A DNA stretch of 64,000 nt from JAGNXB01 sp964471595 (GCA_964471595.1 CAYYGN010000004.1:62001-126000), one strand, 5' to 3'; numbered from the stretch's first letter, positions 1 through 9,526 are shown. Notes: generated from the letters alone by a model not told the origin. Made by a program: numbers and translations.

Positions 1-1050
1 AGCGGCGCATCCTCCACGCTGCCTCAGCGCAAAGCGTTGGCCATCCAGGCCTTTGGTGTCACTTCCGCCTACGATGCCGCCATCCACCGATGGTTTTCCC
101 AGGGTGATTCCCGGGCCTCCTTCCGAATCGAAGGGACGCCGGAGCGGACGCTTCGGTATGGCGAGAATCCACACCAGCGCGGGTGGTACTACGGCTTGCT
201 CGACCATACCCTCCGGCAAATGCACGGCAAGGAATTGTCCTACAACAACCTGGTAGACGCTGAAGCGGCTCTTTTGCTGATCCAGGAATTCAAAGAAGCA
301 GATCCCACCACGGTAGTCATCAAGCATACGAATGCCTGTGGCGTGGCGACCCGGGGCGATCTCCTGGCCAGTTGGGAGGCTGCCTTGGCTGCCGACCCTG
401 TGTCTGCCTTCGGAGGTATCATTGCCGTCAACAGGGAGTTGGATATCCGTACCGCCCGCGCCATCGATGCGATTTTCTACGAAGTCCTGCTGGCGCCCGG
501 ATACACCGGAGAAGCCTTGCAGTTGCTTTCCGCCAAGAAAAACAGGATTCTGTTGTCCTATCCGGCTTCCTGGACGCCACCTTCCACCCAATTCCGCAGT
601 ATGTTTGGCGGCATCCTTGTCCAGGATTACGACCACATCCGGGAATCCGAAAGCGACCTCAAAACCGCGACCCGCCGTGCCCCCGACCCCAGACAAACCC
701 GGGATTTGTTGTTTGCCAACATCTGTGTCAAACATTTGAAATCCAACGGCATTGCCCTCGTACGTGACCAGCAGTTGCTCGGCATGGGTTGTGGACAAAC
801 ATCCCGCGTGGATGCTTTGCGCCAGGCCATTGCCAAAGCCGGGGCATTCGGTTTTGGACTGGAAGGGGCTGTCATGGCTTCCGATGCGTTTTTCCCCTTC
901 CCCGATTGCGTCGAAATCGCCCACGAAGCGGGTATTACGGCCGTTATTCACCCTGGAGGCAGCGTGCGTGACCAGGACAGTATCGATTACTGTGATACCA
1001 TGGATATGGCCATGGTCCTCACTGGCAACCGGCATTTCCGTCACGGATGA
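1..1050 (+). CDS. purH: Bifunctional AICAR formyltransferase / IMP cyclohydrolase, 3' part
   Basis: Catalyses the last two steps of IMP synthesis (AICAR formylation from 10-formyl-THF, then ring closure). The reading frame is open from the first base, so the gene begins outside the window. Nearly all of the N-terminal MGS-like cyclohydrolase domain is missing and the AICAR transformylase domain is present. Visible family motifs are the linker RYGENPHQ, KHTNACG, SDAFFPFPD, IHPGGSVRDQ and the terminal NRHFRH. The frame ends in a TGA that overlaps the ATG of coaX (ATGA), so the two genes are translationally coupled. The internal TTG at 37 is not a start, because homology continues upstream of it. 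The assignment is secure. The regulation cannot be judged because the promoter is outside. Confidence 0.97.
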   Translation, partial: SGASSTLPQRKALAIQAFGVTSAYDAAIHRWFSQGDSRASFRIEGTPERTLRYGENPHQRGWYYGLLDHTLRQMHGKELSYNNLVDAEAALLLIQEFKEADPTTVVIKHTNACGVATRGDLLASWEAALAADPVSAFGGIIAVNRELDIRTARAIDAIFYEVLLAPGYTGEALQLLSAKKNRILLSYPASWTPPSTQFRSMFGGILVQDYDHIRESESDLKTATRRAPDPRQTRDLLFANICVKHLKSNGIALVRDQQLLGMGCGQTSRVDALRQAIAKAGAFGFGLEGAVMASDAFFPFPDCVEIAHEAGITAVIHPGGSVRDQDSIDYCDTMDMAMVLTGNRHFRHG

Positions 1051-1775
1051 ACCTGGTACTCGACATCGGAAATACCCGGATCAAAGCCGGTTTGTTCGAT
1101 GGTGATAAACTGGTGCGCAAATCGTGGTCGCAACAACCTACCCGGGAATGGTTGGCTGGCTTTATCCAGAAAGACCATGTGCAGTCAACCTTGTTTTGCG
1201 CTTCCGGCCTGGAGCCGGAATGGTTGCCGGCATTCCTGACCCCCATCTCCCCTTGGCGGGCACTTGATCACAGGATGGCCCTCCCTTTTGTCAACAAGTA
1301 TGAAACGCCGGAAACTTTGGGTAGAGATCGCATTGCCGCGGTGGCCGGGGCATTGAGCATGGGACTGAAGCCTCCGCTTCTCGTCATTGATGCCGGTACC
1401 TGCATCACTGTGAATTTCCTGGACCGGCATCTTGCCTTTGCCGGAGGCAGTATTTCACCCGGCATTGGTATGCGGGCCAAAGCCATGCATGCTTTTACCC
1501 AGCGGTTGCCTCAAATTGACTGGAAGCCTGAACCAGTGCTGACGGGAGCCAACACATCAACCTCGCTCAATGCAGGCGTTTTCATGGGGGCCGTGTGTGA
1601 AATCGAAGGCATGATTGCCCGGTACAAAAAGAGGGCGCACCGGTTACAGATCTGTATGACAGGCGGCGACGGACCGGATTTGGCCAATGCCCTCAAATAC
1701 CCCATATTTGCAGTCCCCGACCTCGTACTTTTGGGGCTCAACCACATATTACGTCAACATGCGGCAGACGATTAG
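1047..1775 (+). CDS. coaX: Type III pantothenate kinase
   Basis: Phosphorylates pantothenate in the first step of coenzyme A synthesis, in the cytoplasm. The 242-residue length fits the CoaX family. The N-terminal DIGNT phosphate-binding motif (residues 6-10), the LGRDR motif near residue 92 and the DAGTCIT motif near residue 115 are all present, giving the ASKHA-fold kinase signature. The start is fixed by the ATGA overlap with purH, and the 3' end overlaps the next gene by 17 bases, so this is a tightly packed operon. CoaX followed by an outer-membrane barrel and a TPR protein is, as far as I know, a common Bacteroidota arrangement. Nothing odd is visible. Confidence 0.96.
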   Translation: MNLVLDIGNTRIKAGLFDGDKLVRKSWSQQPTREWLAGFIQKDHVQSTLFCASGLEPEWLPAFLTPISPWRALDHRMALPFVNKYETPETLGRDRIAAVAGALSMGLKPPLLVIDAGTCITVNFLDRHLAFAGGSISPGIGMRAKAMHAFTQRLPQIDWKPEPVLTGANTSTSLNAGVFMGAVCEIEGMIARYKKRAHRLQICMTGGDGPDLANALKYPIFAVPDLVLLGLNHILRQHAADD

Positions 1776-3120
1776 CCGGTTTTGGACGGCAGGGGCCTGC
1801 CTGCTCATGGCCTTAGCAGCCACAGCTCAGCCCAAAGACAATTCACCGGTGTCACGATATGGCGTTGGCGACCTGTATCGCGGTGATTTCAACCAAACCG
1901 GTGGAACCGGAGGGTTGTTTGGCGCCTGGACAGATCCCTACCGGGTCAATCCGGTCAATCCGGCCAGCCTGTCTTTTCTCCAGTCCACATCGCTGGAAGT
2001 AGGTTTTTTCGGCAAGATGAATGACTTTCAGCGGAACAGCGCCAAACAAAGAGTATGGTCAGGCAATCTTGATTATCTCTCTCTGGCTTTTCCACTGAGA
2101 TCCAGGATCAATGAGCTTATGGAGCCTGGCACTTCACCGTGGGAGTACGCCACCGGTGTACATGTAGCGCCTTACAGTCTTGTCGGTTACGATGTTGAAT
2201 TCGAACAGTACATCCCCGACGTAGATACCATCCGGAACATCTTTCAAGGGAGCGGAGGGCTCACCCAGGCAGCATGGTCTGCCGGGGTCAAATACCGTGA
2301 CTTTTCGGCTGGCGTACAGGTCAGTTATGTATTCGGATCCCTCTACAACAATTACCAACTCGATTTGCAAACGGTCCAATCGCCGTATTCCACCCGGAGT
2401 TTCACCACAACCAGTCTGCGGGCATTCCCGTGGATGGCCGGGGTGATATACCGCCTTCCCCTGGATCCGGCTTCCAAAGACAACACGCTGGACCGCCGGC
2501 GACGCTGGGTTCAGTTTGGTCTTTACGGCGGAAGTCAGGTGCGTTACCATTCCCTGACCGATCAATTGATCGAACGCGTCAATGCCGATTATTCCTCCGG
2601 TGGTGCTCCCCTTGCCAGAGATACCATCCGGCACATTACCGAGGACAAAGGGAATGGCTTCTTGCCGGGAAGAGTTGGCGCCGGGGTGACTTACCGCAAA
2701 GGCGACTTTTTCCAGGTCGGTATCAATGCCGAATATCGCAACTGGTCGGTCTTCGGACTACCGGATACGGATGTCACCAACCTCTCCTATCGAAATACCT
2801 GGCGGTGGAGTGCCGGTGGTGAATGGACGCCAGACCCAACGGCATTCCGAAAGTACCTCCGCAAAGTGAGCTACCGGGCGGGACTGTTTTACGAGCAGGA
2901 CGCGCGGGTCATTGATGGCGAAAACCTCAATGGATATGGGCTTCAGGCCGGAATGGGCTTCCCTGTCATCCTGCCTCGCCAACAGGTTTCGTTTCTGGAA
3001 CTCGCCGTCGAGATCGGGCGCCGCGGCGTCACGCAGGTCCAGCAGGACAATTACATTCGTCTGCGGGTTGCTGCAACATTGAACGACAATTCGTGGTTTT
3101 TTCAGAGAAAGTACCAATAA
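1759..3120 (+). CDS. Outer-membrane beta-barrel protein (FadL/PorV-like, function unknown)
   Basis: A 453-residue secreted protein with an N-terminal signal peptide (charged MRQ, hydrophobic core, cleavage after ATAQ). The mature part has alternating amphipathic strands rich in Tyr, Gly and Arg, and it ends in short strands with aromatic residues, as expected of an outer-membrane barrel. The early segment SPVSRYGVGDL is typical of the Bacteroidota barrel proteins found next to coaX. I cannot name a substrate. A longer reading frame starts at 1687, but the ATG at 1759 is chosen because it begins the signal peptide directly. It overlaps coaX by 17 bases. A TPR protein follows 16 bases later, and the pair may act together in envelope assembly (inference from position only). 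Confidence 0.75.
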   Translation: MRQTISRFWTAGACLLMALAATAQPKDNSPVSRYGVGDLYRGDFNQTGGTGGLFGAWTDPYRVNPVNPASLSFLQSTSLEVGFFGKMNDFQRNSAKQRVWSGNLDYLSLAFPLRSRINELMEPGTSPWEYATGVHVAPYSLVGYDVEFEQYIPDVDTIRNIFQGSGGLTQAAWSAGVKYRDFSAGVQVSYVFGSLYNNYQLDLQTVQSPYSTRSFTTTSLRAFPWMAGVIYRLPLDPASKDNTLDRRRRWVQFGLYGGSQVRYHSLTDQLIERVNADYSSGGAPLARDTIRHITEDKGNGFLPGRVGAGVTYRKGDFFQVGINAEYRNWSVFGLPDTDVTNLSYRNTWRWSAGGEWTPDPTAFRKYLRKVSYRAGLFYEQDARVIDGENLNGYGLQAGMGFPVILPRQQVSFLELAVEIGRRGVTQVQQDNYIRLRVAATLNDNSWFFQRKYQ

Positions 3121-3136
3121 CCTACCTGTCCAGCTT

Positions 3137-4498
3137 ATGCTCAGGATTCTTGCCATTGCCTTTTCATTGTCTCTGCCCATGCCTTCCTCTGCGCAGTGCG
3201 GCACATGGGTGGACAAGCCCAATGAAGAGGACCTGAAACAGGACCATGTCATTTACAAGGGATTTCTCAAAGACGGGAAATTCGAGGAGGCTTTTCCTTA
3301 CTGGGAGAGGTTGTTTGCTGCCGCCCCCTATGCGGATGGCAAACGCACGGATCACTTTTACGACGGGCAACAGTTCTATATCCGGAAGTTTGAAAAAGCG
3401 ACCACCGAGGCCGAAAAAGAAACCTATCGCAACAAGGCACTGGCCTTATTTGATCAGGAGGCGTCCTGTACCGGGCGCTCCGGATCTGCCATGGCGCGGA
3501 AGGGGTATTATATGTTCTACCATCTTCTCACACCCTACCCCGACACGTACAAAGTGCTCAAATCCGCCCTCGACACGGATGGTCTCAACACCGAATATGT
3601 GGCTCTGACCCCGTTGGCCTATGTCCTTGTCGATCAGTTTCAAAACAACCGGATCAGCGAACAGGAGGCGCGGGACGTTTTTACCCGTATGGTGGCCGTG
3701 GCCGATCATCAGGTCACGCAGCAAGGACCCTACCAGGCTTATTATCAGCAAAGCAGGGATGCGATGATGCCCACGCTGGCCCAGATCGAAGGCAAGCTCT
3801 TTGATTGCCAATGGTTCAAGGGCCGGCTGGAACCGTCCTATCGGGCGAATCCCGATGACGGCGAAAAAATCAAGGAAATTTATCTGAAGCTGGCCGCCCA
3901 GGGTTGCCCGGACGAGGATCCGCTGATGGTGGAATTGAAGTCAAAATACGAAGCTTATGCCGCCGAAGTAAATGCCAAATTACTGGCCGAATATCATGAA
4001 AAAAACCCGGGCGCCCATGCCAAGTACCTATATGACGAAGGCCGGTATGCCGAGGCAATTGATCGGTACAAGGTAGCTCTGGAACAGGAAACGGACAACG
4101 ACAAGAAGGCGGATTATTACCAGGCGCTGGCATCCATTGAATTCCGCCAGATGGAACGCTATACCACAGCCAGGGACTATGCCCGCAAGGCTTTGAAGAT
4201 TCGTCCCAATTGGGGACAGCCTCTATTGCTGATCGGCGACATGTATGCCCGCTCGTACCGCAGTTGTGGCGCCACGGATTTTGAGCAACGATGTGTCATC
4301 CTGGCGGCTATCGAGAAGTACCAGGAGGCCAAAGCCGTTGACCCGGATGTCGCTTCCCAGGCCAATGAACGCATCGCCCGCTACTCCGGTTCAAGGCCAT
4401 CCTATGAGGACGGCCACATGCTGGGAAAGGCCGAAGGCGAACCGTACCAGATCGGATGCTGGATCGGTGAAACGGTCACCCTGCGCTTCAACAAATAA
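3137..4498 (+). CDS. Secreted TPR-repeat protein
   Basis: A 453-residue protein with a signal peptide (cleavage near SSAQ at about residue 20) followed by an all-helical repeat region. Recognisable TPR-like units sit near residues 30-60 (FLKDGKFEEAFPYWERL), 295-325 (YLYDEGRYAEAIDRYKVAL) and 330-370 (DYARKALKIRPNWGQPLLL). The last unit has two cysteines (SCGATDFEQRC), probably a periplasmic disulfide. It lies 16 bases after the barrel gene and shares its operon with purH-coaX. A role as a periplasmic partner of an outer-membrane assembly or export process is plausible but not shown by the sequence. After its stop the next gene (upp) converges from the other strand, leaving 89 bases between. 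Confidence 0.75.
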   Translation: MLRILAIAFSLSLPMPSSAQCGTWVDKPNEEDLKQDHVIYKGFLKDGKFEEAFPYWERLFAAAPYADGKRTDHFYDGQQFYIRKFEKATTEAEKETYRNKALALFDQEASCTGRSGSAMARKGYYMFYHLLTPYPDTYKVLKSALDTDGLNTEYVALTPLAYVLVDQFQNNRISEQEARDVFTRMVAVADHQVTQQGPYQAYYQQSRDAMMPTLAQIEGKLFDCQWFKGRLEPSYRANPDDGEKIKEIYLKLAAQGCPDEDPLMVELKSKYEAYAAEVNAKLLAEYHEKNPGAHAKYLYDEGRYAEAIDRYKVALEQETDNDKKADYYQALASIEFRQMERYTTARDYARKALKIRPNWGQPLLLIGDMYARSYRSCGATDFEQRCVILAAIEKYQEAKAVDPDVASQANERIARYSGSRPSYEDGHMLGKAEGEPYQIGCWIGETVTLRFNK

Positions 4499-4587
4499 CC
4501 TGCCTTCCACGCAAGGTTGATCAACCACTGTTCCGTTTGTCCAGCCATGGGGTTACAGGTTCAGAGTGTCGGTCAGGAGGACCGGAA

Positions 4588-5238
4588 TCATTCCTGTAAT
4601 TTGGAACCATAGGCCAGATCACCGGCATCGCCGAGTCCCGGCACGATAAAAGCTTTGGCGGTCAGTTCTTCGTCGATCGCACCGATCCAGAAACGGGCAT
4701 CCGGCAACAAACGCCGGGCATAATCCAGACCCTCCCGCGCGGCAATGACGGCAGCCACATGGATGGACTCCGGCTGACCAAACCGCAGCAAGGCTTCTAC
4801 CGATTTTACGACAGAACTTCCGGTAGCCAGCATGGGGTCGGCGAGGATAAGAGTTTTGCCATCCAGGGAGGGACATGAAACATATTCGACTTTGATGTCA
4901 AAAGTGCCATCCTTGTGGTGTTTGCGGTAGGCCGACACGAAGGCATTGGAGGCACGATCGAGTATACGCAACATACCCTGATGGAATGGCAGACCGGCCC
5001 TGAGAATACAGGCCAGGATAATGCCTGCCTCCGGATCGCGCACTTCTGCAATGCCAAGCGGTGTTTCGACCTCACGGGCACGGTATGTCAGCGTCTTGCT
5101 GATCTCGTAGGCCATGAGTTCACCCATCCGCTCCAGATTGGTCCTGAATCGCATGGGGTCCGACTGCTGCCGGACGCATCTGAGCTCCCCGATCAGCGAG
5201 TGGATAATGCTGGGCTGGTCTGAAAAAGTATGCACCAT
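4588..5238 (-). CDS. upp: Uracil phosphoribosyltransferase
   Basis: Converts uracil and PRPP to UMP in pyrimidine salvage. The 216-residue length from the ATG at 5238 matches the family. The longer frame up to 5448 adds about 70 residues unlike any UPRTase N-terminus and is rejected. The PRPP-binding loop reads ADPMLATGSS, with Ser where most family members have a second Gly. The uracil-binding C-terminus reads IVPGLGDAGDLAYG, which is diagnostic. It lies 82 bases downstream of, and in the same direction as, the deacetylase-like gene. No separate promoter is obvious in that gap. Confidence 0.95.
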   Translation of the reverse strand: MVHTFSDQPSIIHSLIGELRCVRQQSDPMRFRTNLERMGELMAYEISKTLTYRAREVETPLGIAEVRDPEAGIILACILRAGLPFHQGMLRILDRASNAFVSAYRKHHKDGTFDIKVEYVSCPSLDGKTLILADPMLATGSSVVKSVEALLRFGQPESIHVAAVIAAREGLDYARRLLPDARFWIGAIDEELTAKAFIVPGLGDAGDLAYGSKLQE

Positions 5239-5320
5239 AATGCGACCCGGATTGGTCGGACAAGATACGCCAAACCGCTGTACCGCACCAGGACTGGAGG
5301 GGTTTGACCCTTCGGAATGT

Positions 5321-6595
5321 TCAACGTGGCCGAAACAGGTACTCCCAGCCTGCCCAAAGGGGGTCTTCCCGGTCATGTACGTGGGCCAGCGTGACCCAGG
5401 TCCCTCCGCCGGGAAGGGCGTGGGTCCAAAGCCGGTCCAGCCATGCATTCCCGGATTCCGGCGTCAGCTTCATGTAAAGATGAAGAGTGACATCCATGGC
5501 CACCAGCGGTACGACCTTGAGGTGGGTTTGGCAATTCCGTTGGAGATCGAACCACATGAAAGGATGGGCGGTTCCGGCCCGGTAACCTGCCTGGTCGGCA
5601 TAACCCATTGACCAATCTTCTTTGATGCCAGCGGCTTCGAGATGGCGATATGTTTCCGGCAGCCGGAATCTGAGAAAATGCTGGCGGGACCGCTCCGGCA
5701 AGACACCGGTTATCTGTTGGTAGCGATCCATCTCCCGGTGAAGAGCATTCGGATCAAAGGCTGCGGCATAGGAGGGATGCAGGCCTGCCTGGTCGCTTCG
5801 GGCATAGCGCCGTATCAGCTCCCGGTAAGCCGGATGTCGGCTGTCAAATGCCTGATCATGAGGACCCTTGTCCCCGAGTGGGAAAAACAATCGGGATCTG
5901 CCATTACCCCATTCTTCCTGGCGGTCATACGGATCAAGACCACGCATGAAGGCATTCCCGGCATTATGCATTGCCCGGACAAGGCCCAACCTGCGGATGT
6001 CGCCGCCAAAGGCGCGAAGGAAAGCCGGGATGGATCGATGACGATATCGCCAGGGCATATCCACATCCCACGAGGGCACATGCTGAAGCAGGGGCCGGGC
6101 ATGGATCAGCCCCGGATAGGCGGCTTCGAGCCGGTCCCGTAGAAGAATGGTCCACTGGTCGGCTACTGGCTGGTCGAGAAATTTTTCCCGGGCCGACAAA
6201 CTCGACGAAGCCGGGAATCGGCCATGTTGGTCGGAATCGCTCGTCGTGTATTCTTCCACGCGCGACAACATCCAGAATACCGAGGCCGGCAGATCGAAGG
6301 GAATGCCGGAGGAATGCGGAACCGGAAATAGCCCCGGTCCCTCCGCCCCCCGGTAAACTTCAGGGGTTCCTATATGTTTATTCCAAGGATGATTGATCTG
6401 GGTTTCGGGTAACCAGACTGCTCCGGACACCGGCTGGGGCGTATAGGCAATGGCCGGGCCCGGCCAAGCCGCCAGATCGGCGGGATCTGTGGTCCAATGC
6501 ACCTGTTTCCATCCCAGGATGTTGCCCATCCATGAAAAGGTATATGTCACCCATGGGGCGGTTCGGGATACGAGTACAAGGATTTCCGCGTTCAT
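5321..6595 (-). CDS. Polysaccharide deacetylase-like protein (DUF7033-type N-terminus)
   Basis: A 424-residue protein from the ATG at 6595. The first part (MNAEILVLVS onward) resembles the DUF7033 N-terminus that precedes polysaccharide-deacetylase domains in many Bacteroidota. The middle has VPSWDVDMPWRYR, where HxxDxD would be expected in similar proteins, and HPSYAAAFDP, the usual HxS-type metal-site segment of carbohydrate esterase family 4. It ends with a short GTWVTLAHVHD segment. No signal peptide is seen, so it is probably cytoplasmic. The substrate is unknown and may be a surface glycan. It is divergent from the gene at 6665, and the two starts are 69 bases apart with a near-consensus CAATTTTG box on the minus strand at 6613-6620. 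Confidence 0.7.
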   Translation of the reverse strand: MNAEILVLVSRTAPWVTYTFSWMGNILGWKQVHWTTDPADLAAWPGPAIAYTPQPVSGAVWLPETQINHPWNKHIGTPEVYRGAEGPGLFPVPHSSGIPFDLPASVFWMLSRVEEYTTSDSDQHGRFPASSSLSAREKFLDQPVADQWTILLRDRLEAAYPGLIHARPLLQHVPSWDVDMPWRYRHRSIPAFLRAFGGDIRRLGLVRAMHNAGNAFMRGLDPYDRQEEWGNGRSRLFFPLGDKGPHDQAFDSRHPAYRELIRRYARSDQAGLHPSYAAAFDPNALHREMDRYQQITGVLPERSRQHFLRFRLPETYRHLEAAGIKEDWSMGYADQAGYRAGTAHPFMWFDLQRNCQTHLKVVPLVAMDVTLHLYMKLTPESGNAWLDRLWTHALPGGGTWVTLAHVHDREDPLWAGWEYLFRPR

Positions 6596-6617
6596 ACGAG
6601 GATATGGGCCGTCAAAA

Positions 6618-6648
6618 TTGGCGAAATGCGGGGAATGTCCTACTTTTA
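6618..6648 (+). promoter_or_regulatory. Bacteroidota-type promoter upstream of the exported protein gene
   Basis: TTG at 6618-6620, a 20-base spacer and TACTTTTA at 6641-6648 match the -33/-7 pattern known for Bacteroidota housekeeping sigma. The predicted start site is about 6653, 12 bases ahead of the chosen ATG at 6665. Confidence 0.55.
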
Positions 6649-6664
6649 TAAAGGAATGATACCA

Positions 6665-7468
6665 ATGGGTCCACCTTTCTCCCTGCTTCGCCGTCGAATC
6701 ATCATCGGGATAGTAGCTGTCCTTCCTGTATCCGGAATGGGCCAGGTGACGCTGGAACCCAAACCTGTCCAGCCTCTTGAAGCCGGAATTGTGTACAACG
6801 AAGAAAGGGCAATGACAATCCGCGCGATGCCAAGGGGGCTTTCTTTGGGGTATTACAAGGCCGACATTCAGACCTATTACCGTTCTTCCCTCTACTATGG
6901 GGAACTGGGGTATCTCAAGCATCATAAGGAAGTCCGGCAATCCAACGAGATTGCCGCCATACTCGGTGGCGAAGAATCACCCCGACCATACATTTACGGC
7001 AAGAGAAACAGCCTGTACACGCTTCGTGGCGGATACGGCATCAAGCGATATTACTCGGAGAAAGCCCGCCGCAGAGGATTGGCCGTTGGTGTTATATATC
7101 AGGGGGGTGTGACTGTCGGTATTCTCAAACCTTATTATCTGCGTTTGATCAAGAGGCTGGACAACAACGCTTACACGATTTCCACTGAGAAGTACAGCGA
7201 CAGCAACCGGGAATTGTATCTTGATCCCTTCAGCATCTATGGCGGTGGCCCTTTCACTGCCGGTTTTCGAGAAATCGGGTTTATCCCCGGCATCCATGGC
7301 ATGGCGGCCGTTCACTTCGGATTCGGAGCCTTTGACGAATACGTCATGGCACTGGATGCGGGCTTGATGGTAGATGTTTTTCCCCGGCGTGTTCCGGTGA
7401 TGGTCGAAAACAATCAGGCCTACTTCCTTAACCTGTTCCTAACTTTGCATATCGGCAAACGGAAATGA
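6665..7468 (+). CDS. Exported protein of unknown function, probable small barrel
   Basis: A 267-residue protein with an N-terminal signal peptide (basic LLRRRII, hydrophobic stretch, cleavage near GMGQ). The mature region is rich in Tyr and Gly, with alternating strands (TLRGGYGIKRYYSEKA, GVIYQGGVTVGILKPYYL), suggesting a small outer-membrane beta-barrel. I recognise no enzyme motif. ATGs at 6626, 6656 and 6665 are possible starts. 6665 is preferred because AAAGGA lies about 10 bases upstream and the predicted promoter start is at about 6653. The gene ends 3 bases before lipA, so lipA is probably transcribed from the same promoter. The coupling looks positional, not functional. Confidence 0.6.
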   Translation: MGPPFSLLRRRIIIGIVAVLPVSGMGQVTLEPKPVQPLEAGIVYNEERAMTIRAMPRGLSLGYYKADIQTYYRSSLYYGELGYLKHHKEVRQSNEIAAILGGEESPRPYIYGKRNSLYTLRGGYGIKRYYSEKARRRGLAVGVIYQGGVTVGILKPYYLRLIKRLDNNAYTISTEKYSDSNRELYLDPFSIYGGGPFTAGFREIGFIPGIHGMAAVHFGFGAFDEYVMALDAGLMVDVFPRRVPVMVENNQAYFLNLFLTLHIGKRK

Positions 7469-7471
7469 CCT

Positions 7472-8338
7472 ATGCTTGAATTGCCTGTTGTAGAACCTCG
7501 CCGGAAGAAGCCCGACTGGTTGCGCGTCAAATTACCTACCGGTGACAACTACAAGATGGTGCGCGAGATTGTGGACGGGCACAAGCTTCACACGATCTGC
7601 CAGAGCGGCAACTGTCCCAACATGGGCGAGTGTTGGGGTGCCGGCACGGCCACCTTCATGATCCTCGGCAATACCTGTACCCGGTCATGCTCCTTTTGCG
7701 CTGTCAAGACCGGACGTCCCAATGAATACGATGAAGATGAGCCCCGGCGTGTGGCTGAAGCCATCCGGTTGATGGGTGTCAGGCATGCCGTCATCACTTC
7801 CGTCAATCGGGACGAACTCAAAGACCGGGGTGCCGAGATCTGGTATCAGACCGTTAGGAGCGTCAAAGAAGAGTCGCCCTCCACCACCATTGAAACCTTG
7901 ATTCCCGATGTCAAAGGGACCTGGGATGCCCTGGATCGCATGATCAGTGCCGGCCAGGAGGTGGTCAGCCACAACATGGAAACCGTGCAGCGGCTATATC
8001 GGTTGGTGCGGCCACAAGCCCGATACGAGCGCAGCCTGGAGCAGATCCGACGGACCCGTGACTACGGCAAACGGACCAAATCGGGGATTATGGTCGGCCT
8101 GGGCGAAACGCCCGAGGAAGTCTATGCCATCATGGATGATCTGGTGGCCCATGGTTGCGAGATCCTGACCATCGGTCAATATTTGCAACCCACCAAAATG
8201 CATTTGGACGTGGCGGCATTCATCCATCCCGACCAATTTGCCGAATACCGGGAGGTCGGCCTTGCCAAAGGTTTTCTGTATGTGGAAAGCGGCCCTCTTG
8301 TCCGGTCCAGCTACCACGCCGAGCGGCATCTCCTCTGA
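7472..8338 (+). CDS. lipA: Lipoyl synthase
   Basis: A radical SAM enzyme that inserts two sulfur atoms into protein-bound octanoyl groups to make the lipoyl cofactor. It is 288 residues long, normal for the family. The auxiliary [4Fe-4S] cluster cysteines are C43, C48 and C54 (CQSGNCPNMGEC), and the radical-SAM cluster cysteines are C69, C73 and C76 (CTRSCSFC). The C-terminal RSSYHA motif, whose Ser ligates the auxiliary cluster in characterised LipA, is intact. The ATG at 7472 follows the previous stop by 3 bases. No lipB or ligase gene is visible nearby. Confidence 0.97.
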   Translation: MLELPVVEPRRKKPDWLRVKLPTGDNYKMVREIVDGHKLHTICQSGNCPNMGECWGAGTATFMILGNTCTRSCSFCAVKTGRPNEYDEDEPRRVAEAIRLMGVRHAVITSVNRDELKDRGAEIWYQTVRSVKEESPSTTIETLIPDVKGTWDALDRMISAGQEVVSHNMETVQRLYRLVRPQARYERSLEQIRRTRDYGKRTKSGIMVGLGETPEEVYAIMDDLVAHGCEILTIGQYLQPTKMHLDVAAFIHPDQFAEYREVGLAKGFLYVESGPLVRSSYHAERHLL

Positions 8339-8395
8339 TCAGGCATCCTTTTGTCCATTCTTCGCGGATGGCAATCCTTTCCCGGAGGAGCCCTT

Positions 8396-9514
8396 TCACC
8401 AACCCATCAGGGCGCGAATTTTGCCGTAAATCGCCGTATTCTCGTAAATACCGGAGAACAATTCCGCCCCGGTACCAAAGGCAAATACAGGGATCAACGT
8501 GCCGGTGTGACCGGTGGTGGTAAAACCGAATTTCAGTTCTTGCCAGGTGGATTCCGGTTGAATGGCACACCCCCCTGCTTCGTGGTCGGCCGTTACCAGC
8601 AGCAACGTACCCGGATGGCGGCGGGTGAATGCCAGGGCGGCCGCAATGGCTATTTCGAAGTCCTGCATTTCTGCGACCAGGTACTGCCCGTTGTTGGCAT
8701 GACCACCCCAATCGATCTGGGCACCTTCAATCATGGCAAAAAATCCTTTGTCTGACCTGTTGGCGAGGAATTCCAAACCTCGCGTTGTCGCCATGGCCAG
8801 GTAATCCCGGCCGCTCTCGGCCGTCAAAGGGTCTTCATAGGCCGTAAAAAATCCGAAGGGGAAGGCCGTATCCGGATGAATTTGGGCAAAATCATCGGAA
8901 AAATAGGTGGCGATGATGTGACCACGGGCCTCCATCTCCGCCAGCAGATCGCGATCGTCCGAGGCCCGGTTTCTGAAGTAACGCAATCCGCCCCCGACGT
9001 AATAGTCCAACCCGCAGTCGGCGAAGTCCTCTGCGATGGCTTCGTAATTGGCCCTATGGGCATTGTGGGCCACAAATGCTGCCGGCGTAGCATGGACCAG
9101 GGTGGAAGTGGTGATCATGCCGGTTGCATATCCCAAATCGCGGACTTCCTCCAGCAGGGTTTTGCAGGGCAGCGTGTCCTTGTCCACCCCGATAGCGTGA
9201 TTGTAGGTTTTGATGCCGCAAGCGAAGGCGGTGGCTCCTGCAGCGGAATCGGTGACCAGGTGACTTTGTGAATATGGTTTGTGAAGGCCTATGGTCCGGA
9301 ATTGTTCCAGGACCGACCGGTTGCCGCCGGCATACATCCCCGCACTGATTTGGGTGAGGCCCATGCCGTCGCCGATCATGAGGATCACGTTGCGTACGGG
9401 ACCGGAGGCGGGACCGGGGGTCAAAACCTGATGGAGGGAAGGAGGGGCCTGGGCGTGTGCGACCAGTCCTTGAGCCATCATGATGCCAATGAATGGGAAT
9501 ACGGACCATTTCAT
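8396..9514 (-). CDS. Alkaline phosphatase
   Basis: A periplasmic phosphomonoesterase of the PhoA superfamily, 372 residues. A signal peptide is present (cleavage near AHAQ, residue 22). Metal and catalytic motifs are visible: MIGDGMG (Asp49), TDSAAGATAFACG with nucleophile Ser90, MIEGAQIDWGGHANN, TADHEAGG and TTGHTGTLIP. All expected zinc and magnesium ligands appear present. It is smaller than E. coli PhoA but normal for Bacteroidota homologues. A TAATTTTG box ends four bases before the ATG, so the mRNA may be leaderless. No Pho-box was identified. The gene converges on lipA with 57 bases between. Confidence 0.93.
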   Translation of the reverse strand: MKWSVFPFIGIMMAQGLVAHAQAPPSLHQVLTPGPASGPVRNVILMIGDGMGLTQISAGMYAGGNRSVLEQFRTIGLHKPYSQSHLVTDSAAGATAFACGIKTYNHAIGVDKDTLPCKTLLEEVRDLGYATGMITTSTLVHATPAAFVAHNAHRANYEAIAEDFADCGLDYYVGGGLRYFRNRASDDRDLLAEMEARGHIIATYFSDDFAQIHPDTAFPFGFFTAYEDPLTAESGRDYLAMATTRGLEFLANRSDKGFFAMIEGAQIDWGGHANNGQYLVAEMQDFEIAIAAALAFTRRHPGTLLLVTADHEAGGCAIQPESTWQELKFGFTTTGHTGTLIPVFAFGTGAELFSGIYENTAIYGKIRALMGW

Positions 9515-9518
9515 GCGG

Positions 9519-9526
9519 CAAAATTA
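9519..9526 (-). promoter_or_regulatory. -7 box abutting the phosphatase start codon
   Basis: TAATTTTG matches TAnnTTTG and is separated from ATG 9514 by only CCGC. A start site at the usual distance would fall on or next to the A of ATG. No clear TTG was found at the -33 position. Confidence 0.55.
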